NCBI RefSeq assembly: GCF_052076105.1 | Contig: NZ_CP197245.1 | Span: 372,001-436,000 of the forward strand | Direction: 5' to 3' | Length of the DNA stretch: 64,000 nucleotides | Source: Tardiphaga sp052076105 | GTDB taxonomy: Bacteria; Pseudomonadota; Alphaproteobacteria; Rhizobiales; Xanthobacteraceae | Part shown: piece by piece, positions 1 to 7,536 of the stretch | Numbering within the stretch: position 1 is the stretch's first letter | Layout of the letters: every line of letters begins with the position of its first letter | Notes under the pieces: model-generated | What the model was told of the DNA's origin: nothing | What the model saw: only the letters and a program-made list of their open reading frames with translations | The model's database searches: none | Position numbers and translations under genes: made by a program

Positions 1-907
1 CCGCGCCGCCACCGGGGCTCAGCGTCGAGTCAGATGGGTTGTCCGGATTGACGAAGACCTTCACGGCGTCACCGTTCTTGTAGTCCATCCCGAACAGCCG
101 CACCTGCCATTGCGGCGGGTTCGGGTTGCTCGTGCTCAAGCTCCCGGCGGATCCGATATAGGCGACGTGCTTGAAGTGATAGTTGTATTGCACGTTCCGG
201 GTCTGCATCACGGGCCCGCTGCGACCGGTGTCGCTGTCCCGACTCACATAGGTCTCGGGCGCGCCCAACTTGACGATGCCGGGCACCACCGGCCACTTCT
301 TGGCCAGAGACGCCTGCCGGTGTAGCGCCCATCCGAATAAGGCAACGAGGAAGCCGAACCCGCAGAGCGCTGTCACAATCGGCGACCGTTTCGGATCGGC
401 AAGGTGATCTGCGATGAATTCGTTGATGCGGGCGGCGCCAAAGATGCCGCCGACCACAATCACCAGCACGATAACGGCGGCGATGCCAAGGCAGCCGCCG
501 ATGCCCTTCGGCATCTCGCGATCGAGCACGGCGTCGCGCGGGTGCCGCGGGTTGTAGTAGACCATGACGGAGGTGCCGACCGGATAGCGCGCAATTGTTT
601 CCGCGACTTCGAAATTGCCGCGGTCCTCCCCGATGCTGACGCGATTGTTGGTGAGCTTCTGTCCACTCACGGTGTATTCGTAGACGATATTCGCAAAATT
701 GCGCTTTTCGGTGCGTTTACGATCTTCCCGCGTGTCGTCGAGCACCTCGACGTCGCGCACTTCGGAGGTCGAGACGATCACCTTGCCGAATGTGGACGGC
801 CAGTCGCTGGCGGCGCGGACCTGCAGATATTTATAGCCGGCGGCGACCAGGATCAGGCCGAACGGCGCCAGCAGCATCGCATAGACGAACCAGGGAATGT
901 CGGGCAC
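1..907 (-). CDS. DUF3592-family membrane protein (3' end cut by window edge)
   Basis: I translated this frame by hand: it is open from a GTG at 907 to the left edge, so the C-terminus lies outside the window. A hydrophobic start (PWFVYAMLLAPFGLILVAAG) is followed by a soluble domain with the pattern NIVYEYTVSGQ ... VMVYYNPRHP. Two membrane segments follow (around GCLGIAAVIVLVIVVGGIFG and ALCGFGFLVALFGWAL). A second soluble copy (VQYNYHFKHVAYIGS ... VKVFVNPDNPSDS) comes last. This duplicated beta-rich layout with membrane helices is typical of DUF3592 proteins, whose function is unknown. The GTG has a GAGG ribosome-binding site eight bases upstream and a stop codon three codons before it. Antisense frames over this stretch look like shadows. 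Confidence 0.75.
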   Translation of the reverse strand, partial: MPDIPWFVYAMLLAPFGLILVAAGYKYLQVRAASDWPSTFGKVIVSTSEVRDVEVLDDTREDRKRTEKRNFANIVYEYTVSGQKLTNNRVSIGEDRGNFEVAETIARYPVGTSVMVYYNPRHPRDAVLDREMPKGIGGCLGIAAVIVLVIVVGGIFGAARINEFIADHLADPKRSPIVTALCGFGFLVALFGWALHRQASLAKKWPVVPGIVKLGAPETYVSRDSDTGRSGPVMQTRNVQYNYHFKHVAYIGSAGSLSTSNPNPPQWQVRLFGMDYKNGDAVKVFVNPDNPSDSTLSPGGGA

Positions 908-986
908 GGCGAGACCTCATGGCACGGCGCGGCGCGCCCCGAGGTTTGACGTGACGATGCGGCGAAAGGTTCAGCGCGACAGAGAA

Positions 987-1604
987 TCAGCGGGCGCGTG
1001 TCAGCGCCAGCCAGACGCCGCCGCCGATCATGAAGCCGCCGGAGATGCGCGACAGCAGCCGCGTCCGCCGCGCCGAGAAGAATTGTCGCGCGCGTCCCGC
1101 GACCACCGCATAGACCATATCGGTGAGCGCCGCCGTCACCATGAAGGTGGCGCCGAGAATGCCGACCTGCAGGATGTGGTTCTTCTCCATGTCGACGAAT
1201 TGCGGAATGAAGGCGCCGAAGAACACCAGCACCTTCGGATTGCTGAGCAACACCATCATGCCCTGCAGGAAGAAGCCGCCGCGTGGCGGCGCAGGCGGCG
1301 TATCCGCATCGATGCCCTCGACAGGCGCACGGACCATCTTGATGCCGAGCCACACCAGATAGGCCGCGCCGGCAAAGCGCACCCAGTCGAACCAATAGCC
1401 CATGGTGGCCATCAGCGTCGCAAGCCCCAGCGCGACGATGCCGATGACAACCGCGAGCCCTGCCTGCGTGCCGGCAATGCTGATCATCGCCGCGCGCGTG
1501 CCGTAACGCAGGCCGTTGGCGATCACCAGCGTGACATTCGGGCCGGGCAGCAGCGCCAGTGCGACGCAAGCAGCGACAAAGGCGAGATAGACCTGAAGCG
1601 ACAT
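987..1604 (-). CDS. LysE/RhtB-family amino-acid exporter
   Basis: A 205-residue inner-membrane protein, the usual length of LysE/RhtB/ArgO exporters, which remove amino acids or related metabolites. The N-terminus (MSLQVYLAFVAACVALALLP) carries the family signature GPNVTLVIANGLRYG near residue 25, where the GP.. motif follows the first helix. Five to six hydrophobic segments follow, ending in GGFMIGGGVWLAL. A longer reading frame starts at 1688, but the upstream 28 residues are charged and lack homology-like features, so I place the start at the ATG at 1604. It may share transcription with the DUF3592 gene 79 bases downstream. Substrate unknown. Confidence 0.85.
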   Translation of the reverse strand: MSLQVYLAFVAACVALALLPGPNVTLVIANGLRYGTRAAMISIAGTQAGLAVVIGIVALGLATLMATMGYWFDWVRFAGAAYLVWLGIKMVRAPVEGIDADTPPAPPRGGFFLQGMMVLLSNPKVLVFFGAFIPQFVDMEKNHILQVGILGATFMVTAALTDMVYAVVAGRARQFFSARRTRLLSRISGGFMIGGGVWLALTRAR

Positions 1605-1684
1605 CGGCGTTTCTTTTCGTTTGGCGTGTTCGATCGCGGCGGAGCCTACCCCACACAGCCAGGCAAACAAAGGCGCATTGACAC

Positions 1685-1700
1685 GCAACCATTTAGTTGC
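1685..1700. promoter_or_regulatory. Candidate ArsR-type operator (imperfect palindrome)
   Basis: The sequence GCAACCATTTAGTTGC has 5-bp outer arms (GCAAC/GTTGC) and near-symmetry across the centre (CAACCA.TAGTTG with one mismatch). It lies 15 bases before the start codon of the ArsR-family gene and in the divergent gap with the LysE gene, where an autoregulatory operator is expected. CAACyA-TT-TrGTTG palindromes of this style are known to me from ArsR/SRPBCC pairs, but assignment here is inference. Confidence 0.5.
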
Positions 1701-1714
1701 CTATTATCGCTGCC

Positions 1715-2029
1715 ATGGATGAGGTCTTCAAGGCACTGGCCGACGCGTCGCGACGCTCATTGCTGGATCGGCTTCACGCCCGCAACGGCCAAACGCTGAA
1801 CGAGCTCTGCGATGGCCTCGCCATGACGCGGCAGGCCGTGACGAAACATCTTGCGATTCTGGAAGCGGCCAATCTGGTCGCGACGATCAAACATGGTCGC
1901 GAGAAACTGCACTACATCAATCCGGTTCCGATCCATGAGATTGGCGAACGCTGGATCAAAAAGTTCGAGCGCGGCAAACTCGCCGCGCTCAGCGAGTTGA
2001 AACGTCAACTGGAGACGCGTGATGAGTAA
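1715..2029 (+). CDS. ArsR-family winged-helix transcriptional regulator
   Basis: A 104-residue winged-helix repressor. It opens with MDEVFKALADASRRSLLDRL, the classic ArsR N-terminal helix. The recognition helix lies in LCDGLAMTRQAVTKHLAILEAANLV and the wing in REKLHYINPVPI. It lacks the CxC metal-binding motif of arsenic or cadmium sensors. It belongs to the SRPBCC-linked ArsR subgroup, which usually regulates itself and the adjacent START-like gene. I prefer the ATG at 1715 over the upstream TTG at 1697 because the family begins at this helix and the TTG lies inside the likely operator. The last codons overlap the following gene by 8 bases, so the two are translationally coupled. Confidence 0.9.
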   Translation: MDEVFKALADASRRSLLDRLHARNGQTLNELCDGLAMTRQAVTKHLAILEAANLVATIKHGREKLHYINPVPIHEIGERWIKKFERGKLAALSELKRQLETRDE

Positions 2030-2480
2030 GCCCGAATTCGTCTACACGACCTTCATCAGAACCACGCCGGAGACGCTCTGGCATGCCCTGACCGACAAGG
2101 AATTCACGGAAAGCTACTGGTACGGGTGCAGCCTCACCTCTGACTGGAAGGTTGGCTCGCGCATGCATATGGACAGGGGCGGCAAGGTGATGAACGAGTG
2201 CGTCGTCCTCGAATCCGATCCGCCTCGACGATTGGTCTATAGCTGGCTTTCGGTGTTCGACGACAAAATGAAAGCGGAAGGTCCCTCGCGTGTGACCTTC
2301 GTGCTTGAGCCTCGCAGCAATGTGGTCAAACTCACCGTCACCCACGAAGGCTTCCCCAACGGCAGCACGACGCTGCCGAGCATTTCTGACGGATGGCCGA
2401 TGGTCTTGAGCAGCCTCAAGAGCATTCTCGAAACCGGACAACCGCTTGTGCTCGATGACACATGCAGCGCGGAGGCTTGA
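2022..2480 (+). CDS. SRPBCC (AHSA1/START-like) protein
   Basis: A 152-residue single-domain protein of the AHSA1 branch of the SRPBCC superfamily. These are helix-grip folds that bind hydrophobic ligands; biochemical roles are mostly unknown. Visible hallmarks are the opening FVYTTFIRTTPETLWHALTD, the glycine turn WKVGSRM, the strand ESDPPRRLVYSW, and the C-terminal helix DGWPMVLSSLKSILETG. The ATG at 2022 has GGAG about 10 bases upstream and overlaps the end of the ArsR gene, so the two form an operon. The next gene is a paralogue starting six bases later. Confidence 0.85.
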   Translation: MSKPEFVYTTFIRTTPETLWHALTDKEFTESYWYGCSLTSDWKVGSRMHMDRGGKVMNECVVLESDPPRRLVYSWLSVFDDKMKAEGPSRVTFVLEPRSNVVKLTVTHEGFPNGSTTLPSISDGWPMVLSSLKSILETGQPLVLDDTCSAEA

Positions 2481-2486
2481 GAGCTC

Positions 2487-3008
2487 ATGATGGATATCAG
2501 CACATTCAAACCTGCGTTCGTTTACACGATCTACATTGCCTCCACACCGGACAGGGTCTGGCAGGCGCTGACCTCGGCGGAATTCAGCCGGCAGTATTTC
2601 TCCGGTTTTGCAGTCGAACTTGAGCAGAAAGTCGGTGGCACGTTCAGGGTACTGATGCCGGACGGATCGCTGCATATCTCAGGCGACGTGATTGTCTGCG
2701 ATCCACCGCGCAAGCTTGTCATCACATGGGATGTCAACTGGCCCGGTCTCATCGAGGCACTCGGCAGCACGCTGGTGACCTACGACATCGAGCCATCTGG
2801 CGAGACGGTGAAACTAACACTGACGCAATCCCATGACCGCGAGCTCAGCGACGACATTCTGTCTGGCGGACGCGCAGGCTGGCCGGCGATCCTGTCGAGC
2901 CTGAAGAGTTTGCTGGAAACGGGCAAGGTCCCCGCGATCCAGATGGAACCGCCGCTGAAGCTGCTGGCGGCGTTGAAGGAGATGGGGATCAAGGTGCCGG
3001 GGATGTGA
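2487..3008 (+). CDS. SRPBCC (AHSA1/START-like) protein, paralogue
   Basis: A 173-residue second SRPBCC protein sharing the plan of its upstream neighbour: FVYTIYIASTPDRVWQALTS, a glycine turn QKVGGTFRV, CDPPRKLVITW, and the C-terminal helix AGWPAILSSLKSLLETGK. It has about 25 extra C-terminal residues (PPLKLLAALKEMGIKVPGM) absent from the first copy. It sits six bases after the previous stop, so it is the third cistron of the ArsR operon. Tandem paralogues under one ArsR repressor suggest a hetero-pair or two related ligands; this is inference. A GGAGG ribosome-binding site overlaps the end of the preceding gene. Confidence 0.85.
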   Translation: MMDISTFKPAFVYTIYIASTPDRVWQALTSAEFSRQYFSGFAVELEQKVGGTFRVLMPDGSLHISGDVIVCDPPRKLVITWDVNWPGLIEALGSTLVTYDIEPSGETVKLTLTQSHDRELSDDILSGGRAGWPAILSSLKSLLETGKVPAIQMEPPLKLLAALKEMGIKVPGM

Positions 3009-3022
3009 GGCGAAGCGCTGTC

Positions 3023-3231
3023 GCTCCCTCTCCCCGCTCTGCGCGGGGAGAGGGGTGGGGTGAGGGGCAAAGGCACGTCGGCGTCGCGGAGTTTTTCTAT
3101 CGGGTCGGAGCGATCCGATAGGAGCTTGATTGTGTGAGTGCGTGCCATGCCCCTCACCCGCCGCGAAGACGCGGCGACCTCTCCCCGCCTAGCGAAGCTT
3201 CGCTTCGCGGGGGGGGGCGGGGAGAGGTTAA
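3023..3231. repeat. Composite palindromic repeat, family A, copy 1
   Basis: Between two convergent genes. The left unit is a hairpin with 11-bp arms CCTCTCCCCGC / GCGGGGAGAGG (3027-3053), followed by TGAGGGGC. The right unit is inverted: GCCCCTCACCCGCCGCGAAG, then GACGCGGCGACCTCTCCCCG and the closing arm CGGGGAGAGGTTA. In this copy the right hairpin loop is enlarged by AGCGAAGCTTCGCT plus a run of G. About 75 bases of less conserved sequence, including ATCGGGTCGGAGCGATCCGA, separate the units. Related composites are at 5911, 14618 and 34313. Confidence 0.85.
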
Positions 3232-3234
3232 GAA

Positions 3235-4845
3235 TTACCCCAGCGCCCGTAATTCCCGCCTCAGCACCTTGCCTGTCGCCGTCATCGGCAGCGACTCCGC
3301 GAACTGCACGTGGCGCGGATATTCGTGCGCGGCGAGTTGCGACTTGACGAAATCCTGCAGCTCGCGCGCCAGTGCATCGCTCGGTTCAAAGCCCGGGCGC
3401 AGCACGATCCAGGCCTTCACGGCCTCGGTGCGGATCGGATCGGGAATGCCGACAACAGCCGACAGCGCCACCGCCGGATGTTTCAGCAGCGTGTGCTCGA
3501 TCTCCGACGGGCCGATGCGATAGCCTGCCGAGGTGATGACGTCGTCCTCGCGCGAGACGTACCAGAAGTAGCCGTCGTCATCCTGGATGCCGAGATCGCC
3601 GGTGAGCAGGAAGTCGCCCGCGAATTTCTTCGCGGTGCCTTCGGGGTTCTGCCAGTAGCCGAGCATGGTGCAAGGATTGGGCTGCCTGACACCAACGATG
3701 CCACGCTCGCCGCGCGGCAGTTCCTCGCCCTGCTCATTGACGATGCGGACATCAAAGCCCGGCGTCGGCTTGCCCATGGAGCCCGGCCGGATCGGAAACA
3801 GATCGGCATTGTTGCCGACCACGAGATTGCATTCGGTCTGGCCATAGATCTCATGCGCATCGATGCCGAACGTACTCCGCACCCAGTCGAGCAATTCCGA
3901 ACCGAGCGACTCGCCGCCGGTGAGCATGCTGCGCAGCTTCACGCCATCATGCCTGACATTGGCCTGCCGCATCAGCTTCAGCGCCGTGGGCGGCAGGAAG
4001 ACATTGCGCACCCCGTGATCGGCCATCAGCTGCATCGCGGCGTCAGGCTCAAATTTCCTGGCGCGATAGCCGACGATCGGCACGCCGTGATACCAGGCCG
4101 GAAACAGCGCATCGAACAGCCCGCCGATCCACGCCCAGTCGGCCGGTGTCCAGTAGACGTCGCCGGGCTTGGGGAAGAAGCCGTGCACCATCTCCACATT
4201 GGGCAGATGGCCGAGCAGCACGCGATGCGCATGCAGCGCGCCCTTGGGATTTCCCGTGGTGCCCGATGTGTAGATGATGATCGCGGGATCGTCGCAGGAC
4301 GTATCGACCGTGGTGAAGTCTTCGGACGCCGCCTCGATCGCCGACCAGAACGGTTTGGCCCCGGCATGCGGTGCACTGTCCGTGACGTAGATATCCTGTA
4401 AATGAGGCAGCCGCTCGCGGATTCTCGACAACTTGTCCCAGCCACTCGCGTCGGTGACGATGGCCTTGGCCCCGGAATTAGCAAGGCGGAATTCCAGCGC
4501 GTCCTCGCCGAACAGCGTGAACAGCGGCACCGAGACCAGACCCGAACGGAACGCGGCGAGATGCACGATCGGCAATTCCACCGATTGCGACAAGAACACC
4601 GCAATGCGGTCACCGCGCTGCAGGCCATCCGCCTTCAGCACATTGGCGAAGCTGCGCGAGAAAGCCTGCATCTCGTCGAAGGAGAAACGATGCGTGCCGC
4701 GGTCCTCGTCCACATAGATCAGCGCCAGCCGCCCGCTACCGTCGGCATGACGGTCGCAGGCCACCGTCGCGATATTGAATCGCTCCGGCACATCCCAGCG
4801 GAAATTGCGGGCGAGCGTCTCATAATCCGTGGTTTCGACCAGCAT
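3235..4845 (-). CDS. AMP-forming acyl-CoA synthetase (ANL superfamily)
   Basis: A 536-residue ligase that activates a carboxylic acid to an acyl-adenylate and then an acyl-CoA. The adenylate-binding P-loop YTSGTTGNPKG lies at residues 192-202, the A5 motif is HEIYGQTE, the A7 hinge region includes FLLTGDLG, and the C-terminal catalytic lysine motif is MTATGKVLRREL. Length and the TPADWAWIGGLFDALFPAWY segment resemble medium-chain acyl-CoA synthetases of the AcsM-like branch rather than acetyl-CoA synthetase, which is over 640 residues. Substrate chain length cannot be read from sequence. Its 3' end abuts repeat family A, convergent with the SRPBCC operon. It is transcribed divergently from the DUF1499 gene across a 198-base gap. 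Confidence 0.88.
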   Translation of the reverse strand: MLVETTDYETLARNFRWDVPERFNIATVACDRHADGSGRLALIYVDEDRGTHRFSFDEMQAFSRSFANVLKADGLQRGDRIAVFLSQSVELPIVHLAAFRSGLVSVPLFTLFGEDALEFRLANSGAKAIVTDASGWDKLSRIRERLPHLQDIYVTDSAPHAGAKPFWSAIEAASEDFTTVDTSCDDPAIIIYTSGTTGNPKGALHAHRVLLGHLPNVEMVHGFFPKPGDVYWTPADWAWIGGLFDALFPAWYHGVPIVGYRARKFEPDAAMQLMADHGVRNVFLPPTALKLMRQANVRHDGVKLRSMLTGGESLGSELLDWVRSTFGIDAHEIYGQTECNLVVGNNADLFPIRPGSMGKPTPGFDVRIVNEQGEELPRGERGIVGVRQPNPCTMLGYWQNPEGTAKKFAGDFLLTGDLGIQDDDGYFWYVSREDDVITSAGYRIGPSEIEHTLLKHPAVALSAVVGIPDPIRTEAVKAWIVLRPGFEPSDALARELQDFVKSQLAAHEYPRHVQFAESLPMTATGKVLRRELRALG

Positions 4846-5043
4846 GGCAGGCTCCCTGCGGCCTTGCTTGCTTCTTCTCGTTATTCCAGGGGAGAAGTCT
4901 GAACGGCCGCAGCCCTATTCTTAAACGAGGAGTTCTGCCCGCCAAAGTGCCTTGAATTTCCCGGCCCGGCATGGTCTCAAGCAGCCTGTTCGGAACCCGG
5001 CGCCATCAGCGCCTTCGCAAGCTTAATCCGGTAGAAATTCCTC

Positions 5044-5889
5044 ATGGCACGCAGGTTTTCGGCCGCCTACCAGTCGGAACCAGTGTCCAGCCTGGCACTG
5101 TGGGCGCGGCGCCTCGCGGTTTTCGCCGCCATTGCCGCCCTCACCTCGATCATCATCGTCCGCTTCGGGTTCCTCGAAGTCAAACCGGCGCTGATGACCT
5201 TCTTCGGCGCGCTGGGATTCGCCGGCCTCTCGATCCTGGTGGCGCTCGCCGGCTTTGCCGCGATCTGGCAGAACGGCTCGCGCGGCATGAGCGTGATCCT
5301 GGTGGCGCTGATGCTCGACGCGGTGATTCTGGCCTATCCCGGCTACCTTGCGTACCAGTATCGCAAGCTGCCGAAGATCCACGACATCACCACCGACCCG
5401 ATCGACCCGCCGCGCTTCGAGGCTCTGGCGCGGCTGCGTATCGGCGACGACACCAACTCCGCCGTCTATTCCGGCCTTTACTCCGCCGAACAGCAGCGCG
5501 CCGCCTATCCGGATATCGAGCCGGTGGAACTGGAGGTGCCGGTCCAGCGCGCCTATGACGTGACGCGCGCTTTGGTCGAGAAGCGCAAATGGACGATCAT
5601 TGACGAGCGGCCGCCACAGCCGCCGCGCCGCATCGGGCGTATCGAGGCCGTGGCGCGCACACCGATCATGGGTTTCCGTGAGGACGTCGCGATCCGCGTG
5701 ACACCGGACGGGGAGGGTTCGCGCGTCGATATCCGCTCGTCGTCACGCTATTTCGAAGGCGATCTCGGCAGCAACGCGGCGCGCGTCACCAAGCTGATCG
5801 ACGATATCAACACCGCCGTCGATAGCGCACCGGCGCCAAAGAAGGCGGCGACACCGGCGAAAGCCGCGGTGAAGGGCGTGAAGAAGTAG
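5044..5889 (+). CDS. DUF1499 membrane-anchored protein
   Basis: A 281-residue protein with three predicted membrane helices near the N-terminus (around LAVFAAIAALTSIIIVRFGF, LGFAGLSILVALAGFAAIW and SVILVALMLDAVILAYPGYL). A soluble DUF1499 domain follows. Its signature is visible as PVQRAYDVTRALVEKRKW ... FREDVAIRVTPDGEGSRV ... SSSRYFEGDLGSNAARV. A low-complexity Ala/Lys/Pro tail ends the protein. DUF1499 has no assigned biochemical function. The ATG at 5044 has only a weak ribosome-binding site (GTAGAAATT). It appears monocistronic and is convergent with the aminotransferase gene, separated by a family A repeat. Confidence 0.85.
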   Translation: MARRFSAAYQSEPVSSLALWARRLAVFAAIAALTSIIIVRFGFLEVKPALMTFFGALGFAGLSILVALAGFAAIWQNGSRGMSVILVALMLDAVILAYPGYLAYQYRKLPKIHDITTDPIDPPRFEALARLRIGDDTNSAVYSGLYSAEQQRAAYPDIEPVELEVPVQRAYDVTRALVEKRKWTIIDERPPQPPRRIGRIEAVARTPIMGFREDVAIRVTPDGEGSRVDIRSSSRYFEGDLGSNAARVTKLIDDINTAVDSAPAPKKAATPAKAAVKGVKK

Positions 5890-5910
5890 GCTCCGATACG
5901 TCGGCCTCTC

Positions 5911-6101
5911 GCTCCCTCGCCCCGCACTTTGCGGGGAGAGGGTCGGGGTGATGGGCGAGGCACACTCTCTCATCGCGGGAAGTGTTGGTGGGTCGAACGG
6001 ATGCGATTCATCAGTCCGAGAATATGGATACTGCAGTGATCTGCCCCTCACCCGCCGCGAAGACGCGGCGACCTCTCCCCGCGCAGAGCGGGGAGAGGTT
6101 A
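5911..6101. repeat. Composite palindromic repeat, family A, copy 2
   Basis: Same architecture and orientation as copy 1. A left hairpin (CCCTCGCCCCGC ... GCGGGGAGAGGG) is followed by a diverged TGATGGGCGAGG. About 85 bases of spacer come next. The right unit is GCCCCTCACCCGCCGCGAAG, the CGCGGCGACC segment and the hairpin CCTCTCCCCGC / GCGGGGAGAGG ending in GTTA. It fills the gap between the convergent DUF1499 and aminotransferase genes. Confidence 0.85.
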
Positions 6102-6117
6102 GATTGCAGCGACGCAG

Positions 6118-7362
6118 TTATCCCTGCGCACGTTTCTCCACATTGGCGATCCGCTCGGGCACACCGAATTCCTGCCGGCAGACATCAGCGAGCACCGCGA
6201 TCCCTTCGCGGATTTCCTGATGGGTCGGACTGGCGAAGCAGATGCGGATGTGGCTGTGCGCATAGGCCTTGTCGACAGACCATTCCGGGCCGGGATTGAT
6301 CGACACGCCGGCCTTGAGCGCAGCCTGATAGAGCTTCATCGCATCGACATTGGCGGGCAGTTTCACCCACAGGAAGATGCCGCCTTTGGGTTCGTCGAAT
6401 TCCGCCGCCGTGCCGAACTGCTCGTTGAGCGCATCCATCAGCGTCTCCAGCTTGGCGCGGAGCCCGCGCGTCGCCTTTGGCACATGGGTGGCGAAATGCG
6501 GCACGCAATATTCGGCGAGGACCATCTGCTCCAGCGCGCCTGAACCGGCATCCGTCTTCAGCGCCAGCATGCGTGACATGATCTCCCAGGGCGCGACGAT
6601 GTAGCCGACGCGGAGCGCAGGCGCGATCGACTTGGAGAACGAGCCGATATGGATCACGCTGCCGCTTGTATCCATCGCGTGAATCGCCGGCGGACGCTCG
6701 CCGGTCCAGATCAGGTCGGCATAGCAATCGTCCTCGAAGATGGGGACGCCATACTTTGCCGACAGCGCCAGCAGCTCGCGACGATGGCTTTCCGGCATGA
6801 TGGTGGCGGTCGGGTTCTGCACGGTCGGGATCGTATAGATATATTTCGGCCGGATGCCCTTCGCCTTCAGATCTTCCAATGCCGTGGCCAGCGCATCCAT
6901 CCGCATGCCGTCGTCATCCAGGGGAATGCCGACGATATTGACGCCGAGACGGGTGAGCCGGTTGATGGAGCCTTGATAGCAGTCGCGCTCGATGATGACG
7001 GTGTCGCCCCTGGCCAGCAGACTGTGATTGACGAGATCGAGTGCCTGCAGCGAGCCGGAGACAATGAGGATGTCATCGGCGCTGCAATCGATGCTGGCGT
7101 CGCGCTTCAGCTTGCCGGCGATGAAATCCCGCAGCGGCAGATAGCCCTGCGGGCCACTCGCCAGACCGTAGGTTGCCAGCGTGCGCCCCTCGCGCAGCAT
7201 GACGGCATTGGCGGCAGCGGTCAGGCCCTCCACCGGCACCTGGTCCATATCGTTGTTGCCGCCGACGAAACTGTATCTGGCGAGGCCGGTCCATTTTGCC
7301 GCAGCCGCGGGCAGGCCCGGAGGCAGCAATGGCGCATAATCGAACCGTGTGGTGGTAGTCAT
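6118..7362 (-). CDS. PLP-dependent aminotransferase (class I/II, LysN/2-aminoadipate type)
   Basis: A 414-residue fold-type I aminotransferase without the N-terminal GntR helix-turn-helix of MocR proteins. The PLP-binding features are visible: PTVQNPTATIMPE, the aspartate region EDDCYADLIW, the Schiff-base lysine in GSFSKSIAPALRVGYIV, and the arginine in HSHIRICFASPTHQE near the C-terminus. This subgroup includes 2-aminoadipate and aromatic or branched aminotransferases, so the exact substrate is open. The start has a good AGGGAGA ribosome-binding site. It is divergent from the cation antiporter gene and alone in its transcription unit. Confidence 0.87.
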   Translation of the reverse strand: MTTTTRFDYAPLLPPGLPAAAAKWTGLARYSFVGGNNDMDQVPVEGLTAAANAVMLREGRTLATYGLASGPQGYLPLRDFIAGKLKRDASIDCSADDILIVSGSLQALDLVNHSLLARGDTVIIERDCYQGSINRLTRLGVNIVGIPLDDDGMRMDALATALEDLKAKGIRPKYIYTIPTVQNPTATIMPESHRRELLALSAKYGVPIFEDDCYADLIWTGERPPAIHAMDTSGSVIHIGSFSKSIAPALRVGYIVAPWEIMSRMLALKTDAGSGALEQMVLAEYCVPHFATHVPKATRGLRAKLETLMDALNEQFGTAAEFDEPKGGIFLWVKLPANVDAMKLYQAALKAGVSINPGPEWSVDKAYAHSHIRICFASPTHQEIREGIAVLADVCRQEFGVPERIANVEKRAQG

Positions 7363-7536
7363 GAACGTCGTCTCCCTTAGGCCTTTTTGGAGCGAAGGCC
7401 GCTTTTTATGACGAAGGCTGCCTCGTTGGACCGCCCTCCGCGTGTATCCTGCGCCGAATGCCGGATATTACCCCTTTGCCCTCACGCGCTGCACCATTAG
7501 AGTGCCGCCGAAATGTAAGGCTTTTCCGGCAGGGGC

